64,000 nucleotides of DNA from Limnovirga sp038203525 (GTDB lineage: Bacteria > Bacteroidota > Bacteroidia > Chitinophagales > Chitinophagaceae), in contig JBBRDW010000001.1 of assembly GCA_038203525.1 (NCBI GenBank), positions 62,001-126,000 on the forward strand. The letters run 5' to 3'. Shown piece by piece: positions 16,981 through 26,354 of the stretch. Made by a program: the position numbers and the translations under genes. The notes under the pieces are model-generated. The model saw nothing but the letters and a program-made list of their open reading frames with translations, was not told the origin of the DNA and searched no databases. How positions within the stretch are numbered: the first letter of the stretch is position 1; the number at the start of each line of letters is the position of its first letter.

Positions 16981-17011
16981 CAAAATTAAGTGATGAAAGG
17001 ATACAGCCAAA
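16981..17011 (-). promoter_or_regulatory. Bacteroidota-type promoter of the his operon
   Basis: On the minus strand: TTTG (17008-17011), 19 bases, TAATTTTG (16981-16988), an exact match to the TTTG / TAnnTTTG promoter type known from Bacteroidota. Transcription should start about at the hisL ATG. The same N19 spacing occurs before tRNA-Lys in this window. Confidence 0.8.
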
Positions 17012-17150
17012 TTTTATTGCAAAAGACTTTTTGCAAATGGAGGCGGAAAGCTGAGCAAAGAAATTTGATTTAAATTTTATTAAGCGGGCATATCGGTTAA
17101 TACCGAGGAATTTGTTTTCCAACTGCGGCGGTGTTGCAATTAGCTTTGCA

Positions 17151-17212
17151 GCACAAGAGTGCGACGCAACCGGGACGCCATGAAAAACAAAAGCCGGGTA
17201 CAAAAATTTATG
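17151..17212 (+). repeat. Repeat unit downstream of sucA
   Basis: GCACAAGAGTGCGACGCAAC at 17151-17170 (one change), then AAGCCGGGTACAAAAATTTA, ending just before the sucA stop at 17219. Confidence 0.87.
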
Positions 17213-17218
17213 ACCGGG

Positions 17219-19972
17219 TTAAATGGTAAATGCTGTTTCTATAATTTCTTCCTGTTCCTGCTTATGTACTTTATTGTAACCTGTAGCTGTTGCTGCGCTT
17301 GGATTGCGGCTGATTACTCCAAAATTTATGCTTTTTAAATTCATTTGCAGGTAGGTTGCAGCTCCCATATTTAAGGGCTCTTCCTGCACCCAGAACCAAA
17401 TGGCACGGCTGTACTTTTTATACAGCTCTTCGAGTTGTTTCGTGGGAAGTGGATACAATTGTTCAAGCCTTATAATTGCAACATCATTGATGTTTTCTTT
17501 TGCTTTTCTTTCAGCAAGGTCGAAATATAGTTTGCCGCTGCAGAACATAACTTTCTTAACCTTGAATGGGTCGGCGATTGCTGTATCGTCTATTACTTCG
17601 TTAAATGAGCCGTTGGTAAACGCTGAAATATGGCTGTAAGAACCGGGGTGGCGAAGATTTGCCTTTGGTGAAAAATTAATAAGCGGCTTGCGGAAAGGCC
17701 ATGCGAGCTGGCGCCTCAATAAATGGAAAAAGTTGGCAGCGGTGGTAATATTGGTTACAACAATATTTAATTCTGCACAGCACTGAAGGAAGCGTTCCAT
17801 TCTGGCACTACTGTGTTCAGGTCCCTGGCCTTCATACCCGTGGGGAAGTAGCATGGTTATACCATTCATCCGGTTCCATTTCTGTTCTCCTGCACAAATA
17901 AACTGGTCAATTATGGTTTGGGCGCCATTGCAAAAATCGCCAAACTGGGCCTCCCAAAGAACGAGTGCATTAGGGTTGGCCATTGCGTAGCCATATTCGA
18001 AGCCCAGCACTCCGTATTCGCTAAGCAGAGAATTATATATTCTGAATTTTCCGGCGGCTCCTTCTATTCTGCTCAGCCGATTGTAATAGGCATCATTATT
18101 TTCATCCCGAAGTACTGCATGGCGGTGAGAAAATGTGCCACGCCGAACGTCTTGCCCACTCATACGAACATCTTGTCCATTGGCCAACAAACTTGCGTAG
18201 GCCATTAGTTCTCCTGTTGCCCAGTCGACTTTGTTTTCTGCCTGGAACAGTTTTATTTTATCCTGAATAATTTTTTCAATTTTCTTTAGGGGCGTAAAAT
18301 CTGAGGGCCAGCTCATTAAGGCGTCGAATATTTTTTTGAATTCAACCTCGCTTATTGCTGTAACAGGTGATTGGTCAAAATCTTCGGATTTGGCTCTGCG
18401 CAAACTTTTCCAGGCCAGTTCCGGTGGCTGGTAGGTGTAAGGCAATGGCTTTTGTTTTACGTCGTCCAGCCTTTCCTGCAGGTTGCTCCAGAATTTTTTC
18501 TCCATTTCTTTCGCCATCTCTCTTGCATCGGGCTCACCGTTTTCCAACAGGAATTGGGTATAAACCTCTCTTGGGTTGGGATGCTTATCAATTAATGCAT
18601 ACAAATTTGGTTGTGTAAATTTGGGATCATCACCTTCATTGTGACCATGGCGGCGATAACACACCATATCCACAAAAATATCAGAGTTAAACTCTTGCCT
18701 GTACCGGGTAGCAATTTCAGCGCATTTTACAACGGATTCCGGATCGTCACCGTTTACATGAAGTACCGGTGCCTGTACTGCTGATGCAAGGGAAGTGCAA
18801 TAATCAGAGCTTCGTGCATCGTCAAAATCTGTGGTAAAACCAATCTGGTTATTAATTACGAAATGTATAGTACCGCCGGTGTTGTAACCTTTTAATTCAC
18901 TCATTTGCAATAACTCATATACGATACCCTGCCCTGCAACTGAGGCATCTCCATGAATTAAGATCGGCAATATTTTATCATAATCGCTGCCGTACATTAT
19001 ATCAGCTTTTGCTCTTGCAAATCCAACTACAACAGGGTCTACAGCTTCCAGATGCGATGGGTTTGGCATTAATTTAAGGTGGACCGTTCTTCCGTCAGTT
19101 GCTTCAACTTCACTTCCATATCCCATATGATATTTAACATCGCCGCTACCCATTGTCTGGTCAAGCTTCGCCGTACCTTCAAATTCACTAAAAATCTGTT
19201 CATACGTCTTACCCATTATATTGGCCAGAATATTCAGTCTTCCACGGTGTGCCATACCTATAACAACCTCGTTAACGCTATGCTCCGCAGCGGTATTGAT
19301 GATTGCATCCAAAGCTGCTATGGTTGTTTCGCCGCCTTCCAGTGAAAACCTTTTCTGCCCTATATATTTGGTATGGAGAAATTTTTCAAACATTACTCCT
19401 TCGTTCAGCTTTTCGAGTATGCGTTTCTTTTTTTCAAAAGAGAGCGGTGCGGTAAACTTTTTTTCCATTTCGCTGGTAATCCAGTCTACTTTTTCCTGTT
19501 CGCTGATATATTTGAATTCGATGCCCACATGCGATGCGTAGCATTTTTGCAGGTGCTCTACGATATGTCTAAGTTTGGTATTTCCGAGGCCAATAAGGTT
19601 ACCGGCATTAAATTCTTTATCCAGATCAGCTTCTGCGAGTCCGAAAAAACTCAGGTCGAGATTTGCTCCACGATCTTTTCTTTCGCGGATTGGGTTGGTT
19701 TTTGCAATCAGGTGGCCCTTATTGCGGTAGCCGAGAATCAGCCGGTAAACGCGTATTTCACGCATCCAGTCAATATTTTCAACTGCCGGAGCAGAAGGTT
19801 GTCCGGGTTTTCCGTTTGTTCCATTTACTGTTCCAGACACCGCAAAATCGAATCCTTCAAAAAATTTTTTCATTTCCGGATCAATGCTGTTGGGATCTTT
19901 GGTAAAATCCTGGTATAAACTTTCAATAAATGCTGGATGCGAGCTGGTTATATAAGAGAAGTCTTTCATCAA
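17219..19972 (-). CDS. sucA: 2-oxoglutarate dehydrogenase E1 component
   Basis: Thiamine-diphosphate-dependent decarboxylase of the 2-oxoglutarate dehydrogenase complex in the TCA cycle. 917 residues, normal for SucA. N-terminal peripheral segment SHPAFIESLYQDFTKDPNSI, DWMREIRVYRLILGYRNKGHLIAKTNP, VIGMAHRGRLNILANIMGK, MVCYRRHGHNEGDDPKFTQP, GTFSHRHAVLRDE, LWEAQFGDFCNGAQ and LPHGYEGQGPEHSSAR. A double Met start (MMKDF) leaves one codon of uncertainty. sucB is not next to it. It diverges from rpsT. Confidence 0.97.
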   Translation of the reverse strand: MMKDFSYITSSHPAFIESLYQDFTKDPNSIDPEMKKFFEGFDFAVSGTVNGTNGKPGQPSAPAVENIDWMREIRVYRLILGYRNKGHLIAKTNPIRERKDRGANLDLSFFGLAEADLDKEFNAGNLIGLGNTKLRHIVEHLQKCYASHVGIEFKYISEQEKVDWITSEMEKKFTAPLSFEKKKRILEKLNEGVMFEKFLHTKYIGQKRFSLEGGETTIAALDAIINTAAEHSVNEVVIGMAHRGRLNILANIMGKTYEQIFSEFEGTAKLDQTMGSGDVKYHMGYGSEVEATDGRTVHLKLMPNPSHLEAVDPVVVGFARAKADIMYGSDYDKILPILIHGDASVAGQGIVYELLQMSELKGYNTGGTIHFVINNQIGFTTDFDDARSSDYCTSLASAVQAPVLHVNGDDPESVVKCAEIATRYRQEFNSDIFVDMVCYRRHGHNEGDDPKFTQPNLYALIDKHPNPREVYTQFLLENGEPDAREMAKEMEKKFWSNLQERLDDVKQKPLPYTYQPPELAWKSLRRAKSEDFDQSPVTAISEVEFKKIFDALMSWPSDFTPLKKIEKIIQDKIKLFQAENKVDWATGELMAYASLLANGQDVRMSGQDVRRGTFSHRHAVLRDENNDAYYNRLSRIEGAAGKFRIYNSLLSEYGVLGFEYGYAMANPNALVLWEAQFGDFCNGAQTIIDQFICAGEQKWNRMNGITMLLPHGYEGQGPEHSSARMERFLQCCAELNIVVTNITTAANFFHLLRRQLAWPFRKPLINFSPKANLRHPGSYSHISAFTNGSFNEVIDDTAIADPFKVKKVMFCSGKLYFDLAERKAKENINDVAIIRLEQLYPLPTKQLEELYKKYSRAIWFWVQEEPLNMGAATYLQMNLKSINFGVISRNPSAATATGYNKVHKQEQEEIIETAFTI

Positions 19973-20106
19973 AATTCAATTTAAATTTGCATATAGCTGC
20001 GTCTGCAAATATCGTTGATTGAAACTAAAAAAATAATCAATTGCCAAAAGAAGCACGGGTTCCAATATTTTTGAAACGCAGCACAGTTTTTAATTTCGGA
20101 TTAAAT

Positions 20107-20137
20107 TTTTCATTTCAAACTTATATCCCTACTTTTG
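20107..20137 (+). promoter_or_regulatory. Probable rpsT promoter
   Basis: TACTTTTG at 20130-20137 matches the TAnnTTTG -7 box; TTTT at 20107-20110, 19 bases upstream, is a one-mismatch -33 element. The start codon of rpsT follows 19 bases later. Confidence 0.55.
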
Positions 20138-20156
20138 CCCTCCGAAAAAATAAAAC

Positions 20157-20411
20157 ATGGCAAACCATAAAGCTACCAAAAAAGATGCCCGCCAGGCGTC
20201 TAAGCGCAGAGACAGAAACCGTTACTACGGTAAAACAACCCGTAATGCAATTCGCGACCTGAAAGATGGTAAAGACGAGAAAGCTTACGGAGAAGCCCTG
20301 CCAAACGTAATATCTATGATTGATAAACTGGCTAAGAAAGGTGTTATACATAAGAACAAAGCCGCTAATCTTAAAAGCAAGCTTTCAAAGAAAGTTGCTG
20401 TAAAAGCATAA
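20157..20411 (+). CDS. rpsT: 30S ribosomal protein S20
   Basis: 84 residues, strongly basic, beginning MANHKATKKDARQASKRRDR, with IDKLAKKGVIHKNKAANLKSK near the C-terminus as in all S20 proteins. It binds 16S rRNA early in 30S assembly. Monocistronic: its own promoter-like box lies upstream and a terminator follows 29 bases after the stop. Confidence 0.97.
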   Translation: MANHKATKKDARQASKRRDRNRYYGKTTRNAIRDLKDGKDEKAYGEALPNVISMIDKLAKKGVIHKNKAANLKSKLSKKVAVKA

Positions 20412-20440
20412 AATTAATTTAATTGTTGAATGATAAAAAC

Positions 20441-20471
20441 AGCTGCGTTAGCAATAACGTGGCTTTTTTTT
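20441..20471 (+). terminator. rpsT terminator
   Basis: AGCTGCGTTA-GCAA-TAACGTGGCT (10 pairs, two of them G-U) followed by eight T residues. The T-run merges with the outer end of the adjacent repeat element. Confidence 0.85.
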
Positions 20472-20692
20472 GTCTGGTAGTTGATCTACTATTGAGCTTC
20501 GTTGCGTCGCATTCTTGTACTGCATTATATAAGGCGTCAAGGCAAAAAGGGCAAGCGTTTCATCTATCCGGTTATTGTGCACTATGCTCTTTTCATTGAT
20601 CATTATTGTTAAGAACGTATAAGAGTACGACAACCGCCTTGGCGGGGAAAGCTGTAACGAACAATCATTAAAGGAAATGGTGCAGGGCCAAT
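20463..20692. mobile_element. Paired repeat element, right arm of the class II type
   Basis: Left core GTTGCGTCGCATTCTTGTAC at 20501-20520. Right arm GTATAAGAGTACGACAACCG (from 20617) runs into CCTTGGCGGGGAAAGCTGTAACG instead of the usual core end, then TGCAGGGCCA. Lies between rpsT and the LysE gene. Confidence 0.8.
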
Positions 20693-20769
20693 ACGCTGTA
20701 ATTATAACCATAGTAACACAGCCTGATTTTACCTGCAGGGTTAATTAAATTGTAGAATACCACATCTCA

Positions 20770-21405
20770 ATGAATTTTGTAATTATCTTTTTTACAGGGT
20801 GGCTAGTAAGCTTTCTGGGGCAATTGCCACTGGGAACTATGAGTATTACAGCAACCCAAATTGCGGTGCAGGAAAATTTTCGCAATGCCTGGAAGTATGC
20901 GTTTGGGGTTGCAATTATAGAGATCATTTACCTTAGGCTTACCTTATCTGGTGTTGACTGGATCATGCAGCACCTACTTTTTTTTAAGATACTTGGTTGG
21001 CTGACCGTTGCCGTGTTTGTTGTGCTTGGCATAATAAGTTTTGTGGCTGCAACAAAACAAAATCAGGATAAAAAGGCCGTATTACTCAACAACTCCGTTA
21101 ATCGCTTTTTTCTTGGGCTGAGTATGAGCACATTAAACCCCGCACAAATCCCTTTTTGGTTTATCTGGAGTTCTTACCTACTTGATAATAAAGTATTGCA
21201 TTCCGACTTTAATGAATTTAACCTGTTTACAGCAGGCTCTGCGGCAGGCGGCATAAGCGGGCTTGCACTATATATGTACGGCGGCAACTGGCTTATTACA
21301 AAAATGAATACCACCAATAAAACGCTCAATATTGTTATGGGTATTATTTTCATTGTTGCTGCACTGGCGCAGCTTTACAGAATGGTTGGCGGTAAATTTA
21401 TTTAG
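20770..21405 (+). CDS. LysE-type amino acid exporter
   Basis: 211 residues with about six hydrophobic segments and the LysE/RhtB hallmark near the N-terminus, LVSFLGQLPLGTMSITATQIAVQ, plus STLNPAQIPFWFIWSSYL in the middle, matching the conserved NP-containing segment of the family. Inner-membrane efflux of an amino acid or related compound; substrate unknown. Transcribed toward rlmI. Confidence 0.88.
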   Translation: MNFVIIFFTGWLVSFLGQLPLGTMSITATQIAVQENFRNAWKYAFGVAIIEIIYLRLTLSGVDWIMQHLLFFKILGWLTVAVFVVLGIISFVAATKQNQDKKAVLLNNSVNRFFLGLSMSTLNPAQIPFWFIWSSYLLDNKVLHSDFNEFNLFTAGSAAGGISGLALYMYGGNWLITKMNTTNKTLNIVMGIIFIVAALAQLYRMVGGKFI

Positions 21406-21451
21406 AGATCTTCACACCGTTTATCGTTTTAAAACCATGAACCACCAACAC

Positions 21452-22627
21452 TTACTTATCTGTTACTTCAACAATTAAAAACTTAAGGTAATTGGTGTTT
21501 TCCAATCCCCAAACAATCGGGTGATCGCTGGCCTGTGCACGAAATATTACCTGCTTTAATTTTTTCTTTGCATCTTTTGCCGCAGCTTCTATAGTTTGTA
21601 AAAACAGTTCAGGGCTTACAAGATTGGTGCAACTGGAAGTAACCAGAAAGCCGCCATTCCTCAGCAGTTTCATACCACGTAAATTTATTTCCTTATAGCC
21701 GGTAACTGCTTTATCGATATTGGCGCGGCTCTTGGTAAAAGCAGGAGGATCGAGCATCACCATATCATACTGCGGCGGCTGCTTTGACAAATTTTTTAAA
21801 GCATCAAATGCATTAACGGCTTCAAAGCGGCAAATATTTTCCAGCTTGTTAAGTTGTGCATTGCGGGTAGCCTGCGCTACAGCACTTTCCGAAATATCCA
21901 GGCCAAGAACGTTTTTTGCGCCGTAATGGGCGGCATGAATTTCAAAGGTTCCGGTGTAGGTAAAAGCGCCCAGTACATCGGCGCCTTTCGATATACTTTC
22001 TATTGCCTTGCGGTTATCGCGCTGATCGAGAAAATAACCTGTTTTCTGACCGTTCTCTATATCAACATAAAACTTCAATCCATTTTCATTAATAATAATA
22101 TCTGTATTAAAAGGTGCTGATAAAAAACCCTTCTGTTGCTGCAAACCTTCCAGTTCCCTTACGGGCACATCATTGCGTTCATAAACACCTTTTGGTGTAA
22201 AGATTGTTTGTAAAGCCTTTACTATGGCGGGTTTCCAGCGTTCCATGCCCAGCGACAGGGTTTGAATTACGAAGTAATCATTAAACTTATCAATGATCAA
22301 AGCCGGCATTTCATCTGCTTCGCCAAAAACTAAACGACAGTTTTCGGTATAGCCAATTTTTTTGCGGTATTCCCAGGCATTGCTGATGCGGGTATAAAAA
22401 AAAGCTTCATCAATTGGCTCTTTTTTCCTGGTTAACAACCTTACCGCAATTTGCGATTGCTGGTTAATATAACCTCGTCCTACAAATTTGTCGTCGTAAG
22501 AAAACACATCTACAATATCTCCGTTGTTTACATCGCCCACAATATTTTCTATCTCATTTCCATAAATCCAGGGGTGGCCGTTTGCAATACGGTTCGCAAT
22601 TTTTCGCCTTAATAACACTTTTGCCAT
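21452..22627 (-). CDS. rlmI: Class I SAM-dependent rRNA methyltransferase, RlmI-like
   Basis: 391 residues from MAKVLLRRKIANRIANGHPWIY; a start two codons upstream is equally open. N-terminal PUA-like domain, then an EEHEE-type linker and a Rossmann methyltransferase: DVLGAFTYTGTFEIHAAHYGA, VLGLDISESAV, YDMVMLDPPAFTKSR and FLVTSSCTNLV, with the Ser-Cys characteristic of m5C/RlmI-type enzymes. Likely methylates 23S rRNA C1962. Assignment to RlmI rather than a paralogue rests on overall similarity only. Confidence 0.88.
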   Translation of the reverse strand: MAKVLLRRKIANRIANGHPWIYGNEIENIVGDVNNGDIVDVFSYDDKFVGRGYINQQSQIAVRLLTRKKEPIDEAFFYTRISNAWEYRKKIGYTENCRLVFGEADEMPALIIDKFNDYFVIQTLSLGMERWKPAIVKALQTIFTPKGVYERNDVPVRELEGLQQQKGFLSAPFNTDIIINENGLKFYVDIENGQKTGYFLDQRDNRKAIESISKGADVLGAFTYTGTFEIHAAHYGAKNVLGLDISESAVAQATRNAQLNKLENICRFEAVNAFDALKNLSKQPPQYDMVMLDPPAFTKSRANIDKAVTGYKEINLRGMKLLRNGGFLVTSSCTNLVSPELFLQTIEAAAKDAKKKLKQVIFRAQASDHPIVWGLENTNYLKFLIVEVTDK

Positions 22628-22712
22628 AAGCAAATATAGTTATCAGGTGTCAGCAGTCAGCTCCCGGCAACTTGAGTTATTGAAAGGGTTAGGCAAGTAT
22701 TTTTTTTAATAC

Positions 22713-22947
22713 ATTTTATTAGCCTGGCATTTATTTCTTTGTGCATCGTTCCTTGCGTCGCACTCTTGTACTGAAGAATCGGCTTTCAGCATTCATCCAT
22801 TAGTATTCAGTTGAATAAATAAAATATCAAAATTTATTTACTGATGCCTGAAACCTGACCGCTCATTGCTCATAAATGTTCCGAACGTATAAGAGTGCGA
22901 CGCAACAAAAGCTAAATTGATAACCATAGCAGGGCCCATAAAATATT
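22713..22947. mobile_element. Paired repeat element between divergent genes
   Basis: Left unit TTATTAGCCTGGCATTTATT with exact core at 22752-22771; right unit GTATAAGAGTGCGACGCAAC at 22887-22906 ending GCAGGGCCCATAAAAT. The right unit is preceded by GTTCCGAACGTA, a flank shared with several other copies. It separates rlmI from a divergent PQQ dehydrogenase gene, so here it is not behind any stop codon. Confidence 0.85.
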
Positions 22948-23004
22948 TCAAGTAAATTGATGAGACTGCTTTAGTTTTAAGCCACTGCAAAAAAGCGATA
23001 CGGT

Positions 23005-25254
23005 ATGAGAAATAATAAAAATGATTGCGGGCTTTCTGTTGGTGAACTCAGCGTCCTATTTTTTTTAACAATAACGTTGTTATTTATTTCTTGTAACAAT
23101 GCTGGCCCTGCTCCCGATTATAGCGGATGGGGTGCTTATGCAGGATCAAAAGAAGGCAACCGCTATTCTTCGAACGAACAGATCAATAAAGACAATGTTT
23201 CACAATTACAGGTGGCATGGACTTATAGTTCACACGACAGGGATACAGGCAATCACTCGCAAAACCAGTGCAACCCCATTATGGTTAACGGCATACTTTA
23301 CGGTGTTTCGCCTAAACTTAAATTGTTTGCATTAAATGCGGCAACAGGTGAGCAAAAATGGATCTTCGACCCAGCGGAAGAAGACACCAGTGCAAAGAAT
23401 GACCCGTATGCTTTTTTTAAAGTTACCCGCGGCGTAATTTATTGGCAAGATGATAGAGGAACCGACCAACGTATTATTTACAGTGCAGGTTCTAAAACAT
23501 ATGCTATAAATATTGCGGATGGAAAACCCGTAAGAAGCTTTGGTAAAAACGGTTTTATTGATCTTACCGAAAACCTCGACAGAGATACTGCAACCTATAA
23601 CGCTTTTGTAGCTAATTCTACGCCGGGGGTAGTGTATAAAAACCTGCTTATCATTGGCACACGGGTCTCGGAATCTGCTGATGCTGCACCAGGTGCAATA
23701 CGTGCATTTGATATATTAAGCGGTGAACGTAAATGGATATTTCATACCATTCCTTACCCCGGTGAAAAAGGTTACGAAACATGGCCCGATAAAGAAGCGT
23801 ACAAAAAATTGGGGGGCGCCAATAGCTGGTCCGGTATGGCATTGGATGAAAAAAGAGGCATCGTTTATATACCAACCGGCTCGATCGGTGGCGACTTTTA
23901 TGGTGGCTTTAGAAAGGGGCAAAACCTATACGCCAATTCATTGATTGCATTGGACGCTGCTACAGGAAAATATATCTGGCATTACCAAACAGTGCATCAT
24001 GATCTTTGGGACAGAGACCTGCCTGCTAACCCCAACCTGGTTACTATTAAACATGATGGAAAGGATATTGATGCGGTTGCCCAGATTACCAAACACGGGT
24101 ATATTTTTTTATTAGACCGAACCAATGGTAAACCCATTTTCCCCATTGAAGAACAGCCTTTTCCCGCATCGGATTTACCGGGCGAAGAAACCTGGCCTAC
24201 ACAGCCAATACCAACATTGCCTGAACCATTTGCCCGGCAAACTTTTAACGCAGAAGATGTTACTGAGCGCACACCCGAAGTACATGAACAGATGATGGAG
24301 CAATTCAACAAAGTAAAATACAAAGACCTGTTCAGGCCGCCCAGTAAAGAAAGCTCCTGGATATTTCCCGGTTTTGATGGCGGCGGCGAATGGGGAGGAG
24401 CAGCGGTAGATATTGAGTCGGGCATTATGTATGTAAACAGCAGCGAACTACCCTGGGCATTAACCATGGTAGACGCTGTAAAAGGCAATGGCGACAATTC
24501 TATAAGGGGCATGGGTCAGGCCGTTTATCGCAGACACTGCATTAGCTGCCACGGTGCCGAATTAAAAGGTAACGGCACTGCTATTGCTTCCCTTGTTGAT
24601 CTTGATAAAAAATATTCAGAAAGCCAGGTATTAAAAATAATTACCAATGGAAAAAATATGATGCCTGCTTTCAAACAGCTTACTGATTTGGATAAAAAAG
24701 CATTGCTTACTTTTTTATTGAAGCCGCAGGAAAAAGTGCCCACCTCAAACACAAAAAATGCTGTTGTAAAAGGGGCCATATCATCGGCGATCCCCCAAAA
24801 GAAAAGCATACTCGATGAAGTGCTGTACAATATGACCGGTTACAACCGTTTTTTAGATAAGGATGGTTACCCCGGCATTAAACCTCCGTGGGGAACCCTG
24901 AATGCGGTTAATCTTAACAGTGGAAAGCTTCTCTGGAAAGTACCTCTGGGCGAATATGCTGAATTAACCAAGCTAGGCATTCCCCCAACGGGTACAGAAT
25001 GTTATGGTGGCCCGCTGGTAACAAAGGGTGGACTTGTTTTTATTGCGGCTACAAAAGATGCAATGATCCGTGCGTTTGATAAAAATAACGGCAAGGTTTT
25101 GTGGGAGGCACAGCTTCCCGTGCCGGGCTATGCTACACCGGCAACCTACAGCATTGATGGTAAACAGTACGTAGTAATTGCCTGTGGCGGCGGCAAGATT
25201 GGAAGCAAATCCGGCGATGATTATGTGGCGTTTGCGCTGCCGTATAAGAAATGA
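23005..25254 (+). CDS. PQQ-dependent dehydrogenase lipoprotein with an internal cytochrome c domain
   Basis: 749 residues. Lipobox at LLFISC (Cys 30). An eight-bladed quinoprotein propeller (SGWGAYAGSKEGNRYSSNEQIN, NCxxx-like QNQCNPIMVNGILYG, GLGxxW-type blades such as GPLVTKGGLVFIAATKD, KVLWEAQLP) resembles glucose/alcohol quinoproteins. A cytochrome c domain (RRHCISCHGAELKGNGTAI, Cys 512 and Cys 515, His 516; Met in KNMMPAFKQL) is inserted in the C-terminal third. Periplasmic sugar or alcohol oxidation feeding the respiratory chain. No PQQ biosynthesis genes are nearby. Confidence 0.9.
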   Translation: MRNNKNDCGLSVGELSVLFFLTITLLFISCNNAGPAPDYSGWGAYAGSKEGNRYSSNEQINKDNVSQLQVAWTYSSHDRDTGNHSQNQCNPIMVNGILYGVSPKLKLFALNAATGEQKWIFDPAEEDTSAKNDPYAFFKVTRGVIYWQDDRGTDQRIIYSAGSKTYAINIADGKPVRSFGKNGFIDLTENLDRDTATYNAFVANSTPGVVYKNLLIIGTRVSESADAAPGAIRAFDILSGERKWIFHTIPYPGEKGYETWPDKEAYKKLGGANSWSGMALDEKRGIVYIPTGSIGGDFYGGFRKGQNLYANSLIALDAATGKYIWHYQTVHHDLWDRDLPANPNLVTIKHDGKDIDAVAQITKHGYIFLLDRTNGKPIFPIEEQPFPASDLPGEETWPTQPIPTLPEPFARQTFNAEDVTERTPEVHEQMMEQFNKVKYKDLFRPPSKESSWIFPGFDGGGEWGGAAVDIESGIMYVNSSELPWALTMVDAVKGNGDNSIRGMGQAVYRRHCISCHGAELKGNGTAIASLVDLDKKYSESQVLKIITNGKNMMPAFKQLTDLDKKALLTFLLKPQEKVPTSNTKNAVVKGAISSAIPQKKSILDEVLYNMTGYNRFLDKDGYPGIKPPWGTLNAVNLNSGKLLWKVPLGEYAELTKLGIPPTGTECYGGPLVTKGGLVFIAATKDAMIRAFDKNNGKVLWEAQLPVPGYATPATYSIDGKQYVVIACGGGKIGSKSGDDYVAFALPYKK

Positions 25255-25260
25255 TTTTAT

Positions 25261-25399
25261 GATCCCGGCTTTTGTTCTTTTTGCATCGTTTGTTGAAGCT
25301 TGCTCCGCCAAGGCGGTGTTCGCACTCTGGCACTTTCGGGAATTCTATTGAGCAAGTATCTTAACAGGCCGATTTGCATAGACGCAAGGAACGATGCCT
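25261..25399 (-). repeat. Class II repeat unit and fragment after the PQQ dehydrogenase gene
   Basis: GATCCCGGCTTTTG, then TTGAAGCTTGCTCCGCCAAG, GCGGTGTTCGCACTCTGGCAC (to 25333): the TGCGTCGCA palindrome is replaced by a CCGCCaaGGCGG hairpin. A fragment GACGCAAGGAACGATGCC follows at 25381-25398. Confidence 0.7.
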
Positions 25400-25454
25400 T
25401 GAAAACCTTTGCGGGTTAAAAATAAAAAATAAAAAATCGAAATGCAGTCCTCAC

Positions 25455-26210
25455 CTACATAATGAGGTATTCGCCCTTCTTATTTATTGCAATGATGGGA
25501 AGTTGTTTATCCTTCTCGAAGTGGTCGAAGGCCTCTTTAAGTTTAACCGCAAATTTTTGAACAGATGGATTATCTTTTGTAATTCGGGTAAGGTATTCCA
25601 TACTTTTAGTACTGCTGTAACGAACTGGAAAGATATGAACGGGAATAAAATCCTGACCGTTGCTTTTTGCTGCAGCGGTAATCAGGTAGAGCTCTTCTAT
25701 TTGTGCATCCATAATGGGTATACAGCCTACGGTAACACAGCTGCCATGTATGTAAATACCGCCGCCGGGCTTTACTGAATCGCTGATTATTTTATCTGAC
25801 TCGTTAGGATAATTTAGCTTAAGCGACAAGTGAAATTCGCTGCGTGGATTAAATTCGTTTATGTAATAAAAGCCTTCGGGTACCTGGTAATCGCCTTCCA
25901 TTCTTTTGGGCCCAAGTGTGCCTGCCAGTGCACAAACTTTATAGGTTTTAAAAAGTTTAAAACTTTCATCGTTGTTATTACGGGTCCACACTTCCAGCTG
26001 GCCATCGTATTTGAATGATCTTAAATAAACCTGCTTTGGAGGCCATTGCAATCCTGCATTTTTGAACTGCTTTATCAATGTATCCTGCTTTGATTTTATA
26101 GCAAGCGATACATTAGGGTAATTTTTTTGTGCATCTAAAAATGAAGGCTGTGCAAATGAGAAGAAATAAAAGCAAAATAGTAAAGCGGTAATAAGCGATT
26201 TCTTACACAT
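25455..26210 (-). CDS. Exported L,D-transpeptidase family protein (YafK-like)
   Basis: 251 residues from MCKKSLITALLFCFYFFSFAQ, a signal peptide; six further codons upstream are open. The YkuD/L,D-transpeptidase core includes LAGTLGPKRMEGDYQVPEGFY and the active site GGGIYIHGSCVTVGCIPI, with the catalytic Cys in VGCI preceded by His in IHG. Such proteins cross-link or remodel peptidoglycan, or attach proteins to it, in the periplasm. Transcribed convergently with the PQQ dehydrogenase. Confidence 0.88.
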   Translation of the reverse strand: MCKKSLITALLFCFYFFSFAQPSFLDAQKNYPNVSLAIKSKQDTLIKQFKNAGLQWPPKQVYLRSFKYDGQLEVWTRNNNDESFKLFKTYKVCALAGTLGPKRMEGDYQVPEGFYYINEFNPRSEFHLSLKLNYPNESDKIISDSVKPGGGIYIHGSCVTVGCIPIMDAQIEELYLITAAAKSNGQDFIPVHIFPVRYSSTKSMEYLTRITKDNPSVQKFAVKLKEAFDHFEKDKQLPIIAINKKGEYLIM

Positions 26211-26354
26211 GGATACGAAAATATTCATTTATTCTTTTGTTTTAAAGAAGCTAAAGGTTAAATTTTTAAAGGTAGAACAGGAACCTGACTCAAAACTAAT
26301 GTTACCACCCGATAAATTAACAATGTTCAGGTAATAGGCAATTATAAAAAAAAC

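Noticed and set aside
23651..23944. Several open frames on both strands inside the PQQ dehydrogenase gene
   Set aside because: They are shadows of the long in-frame quinoprotein gene and show no protein-family features.
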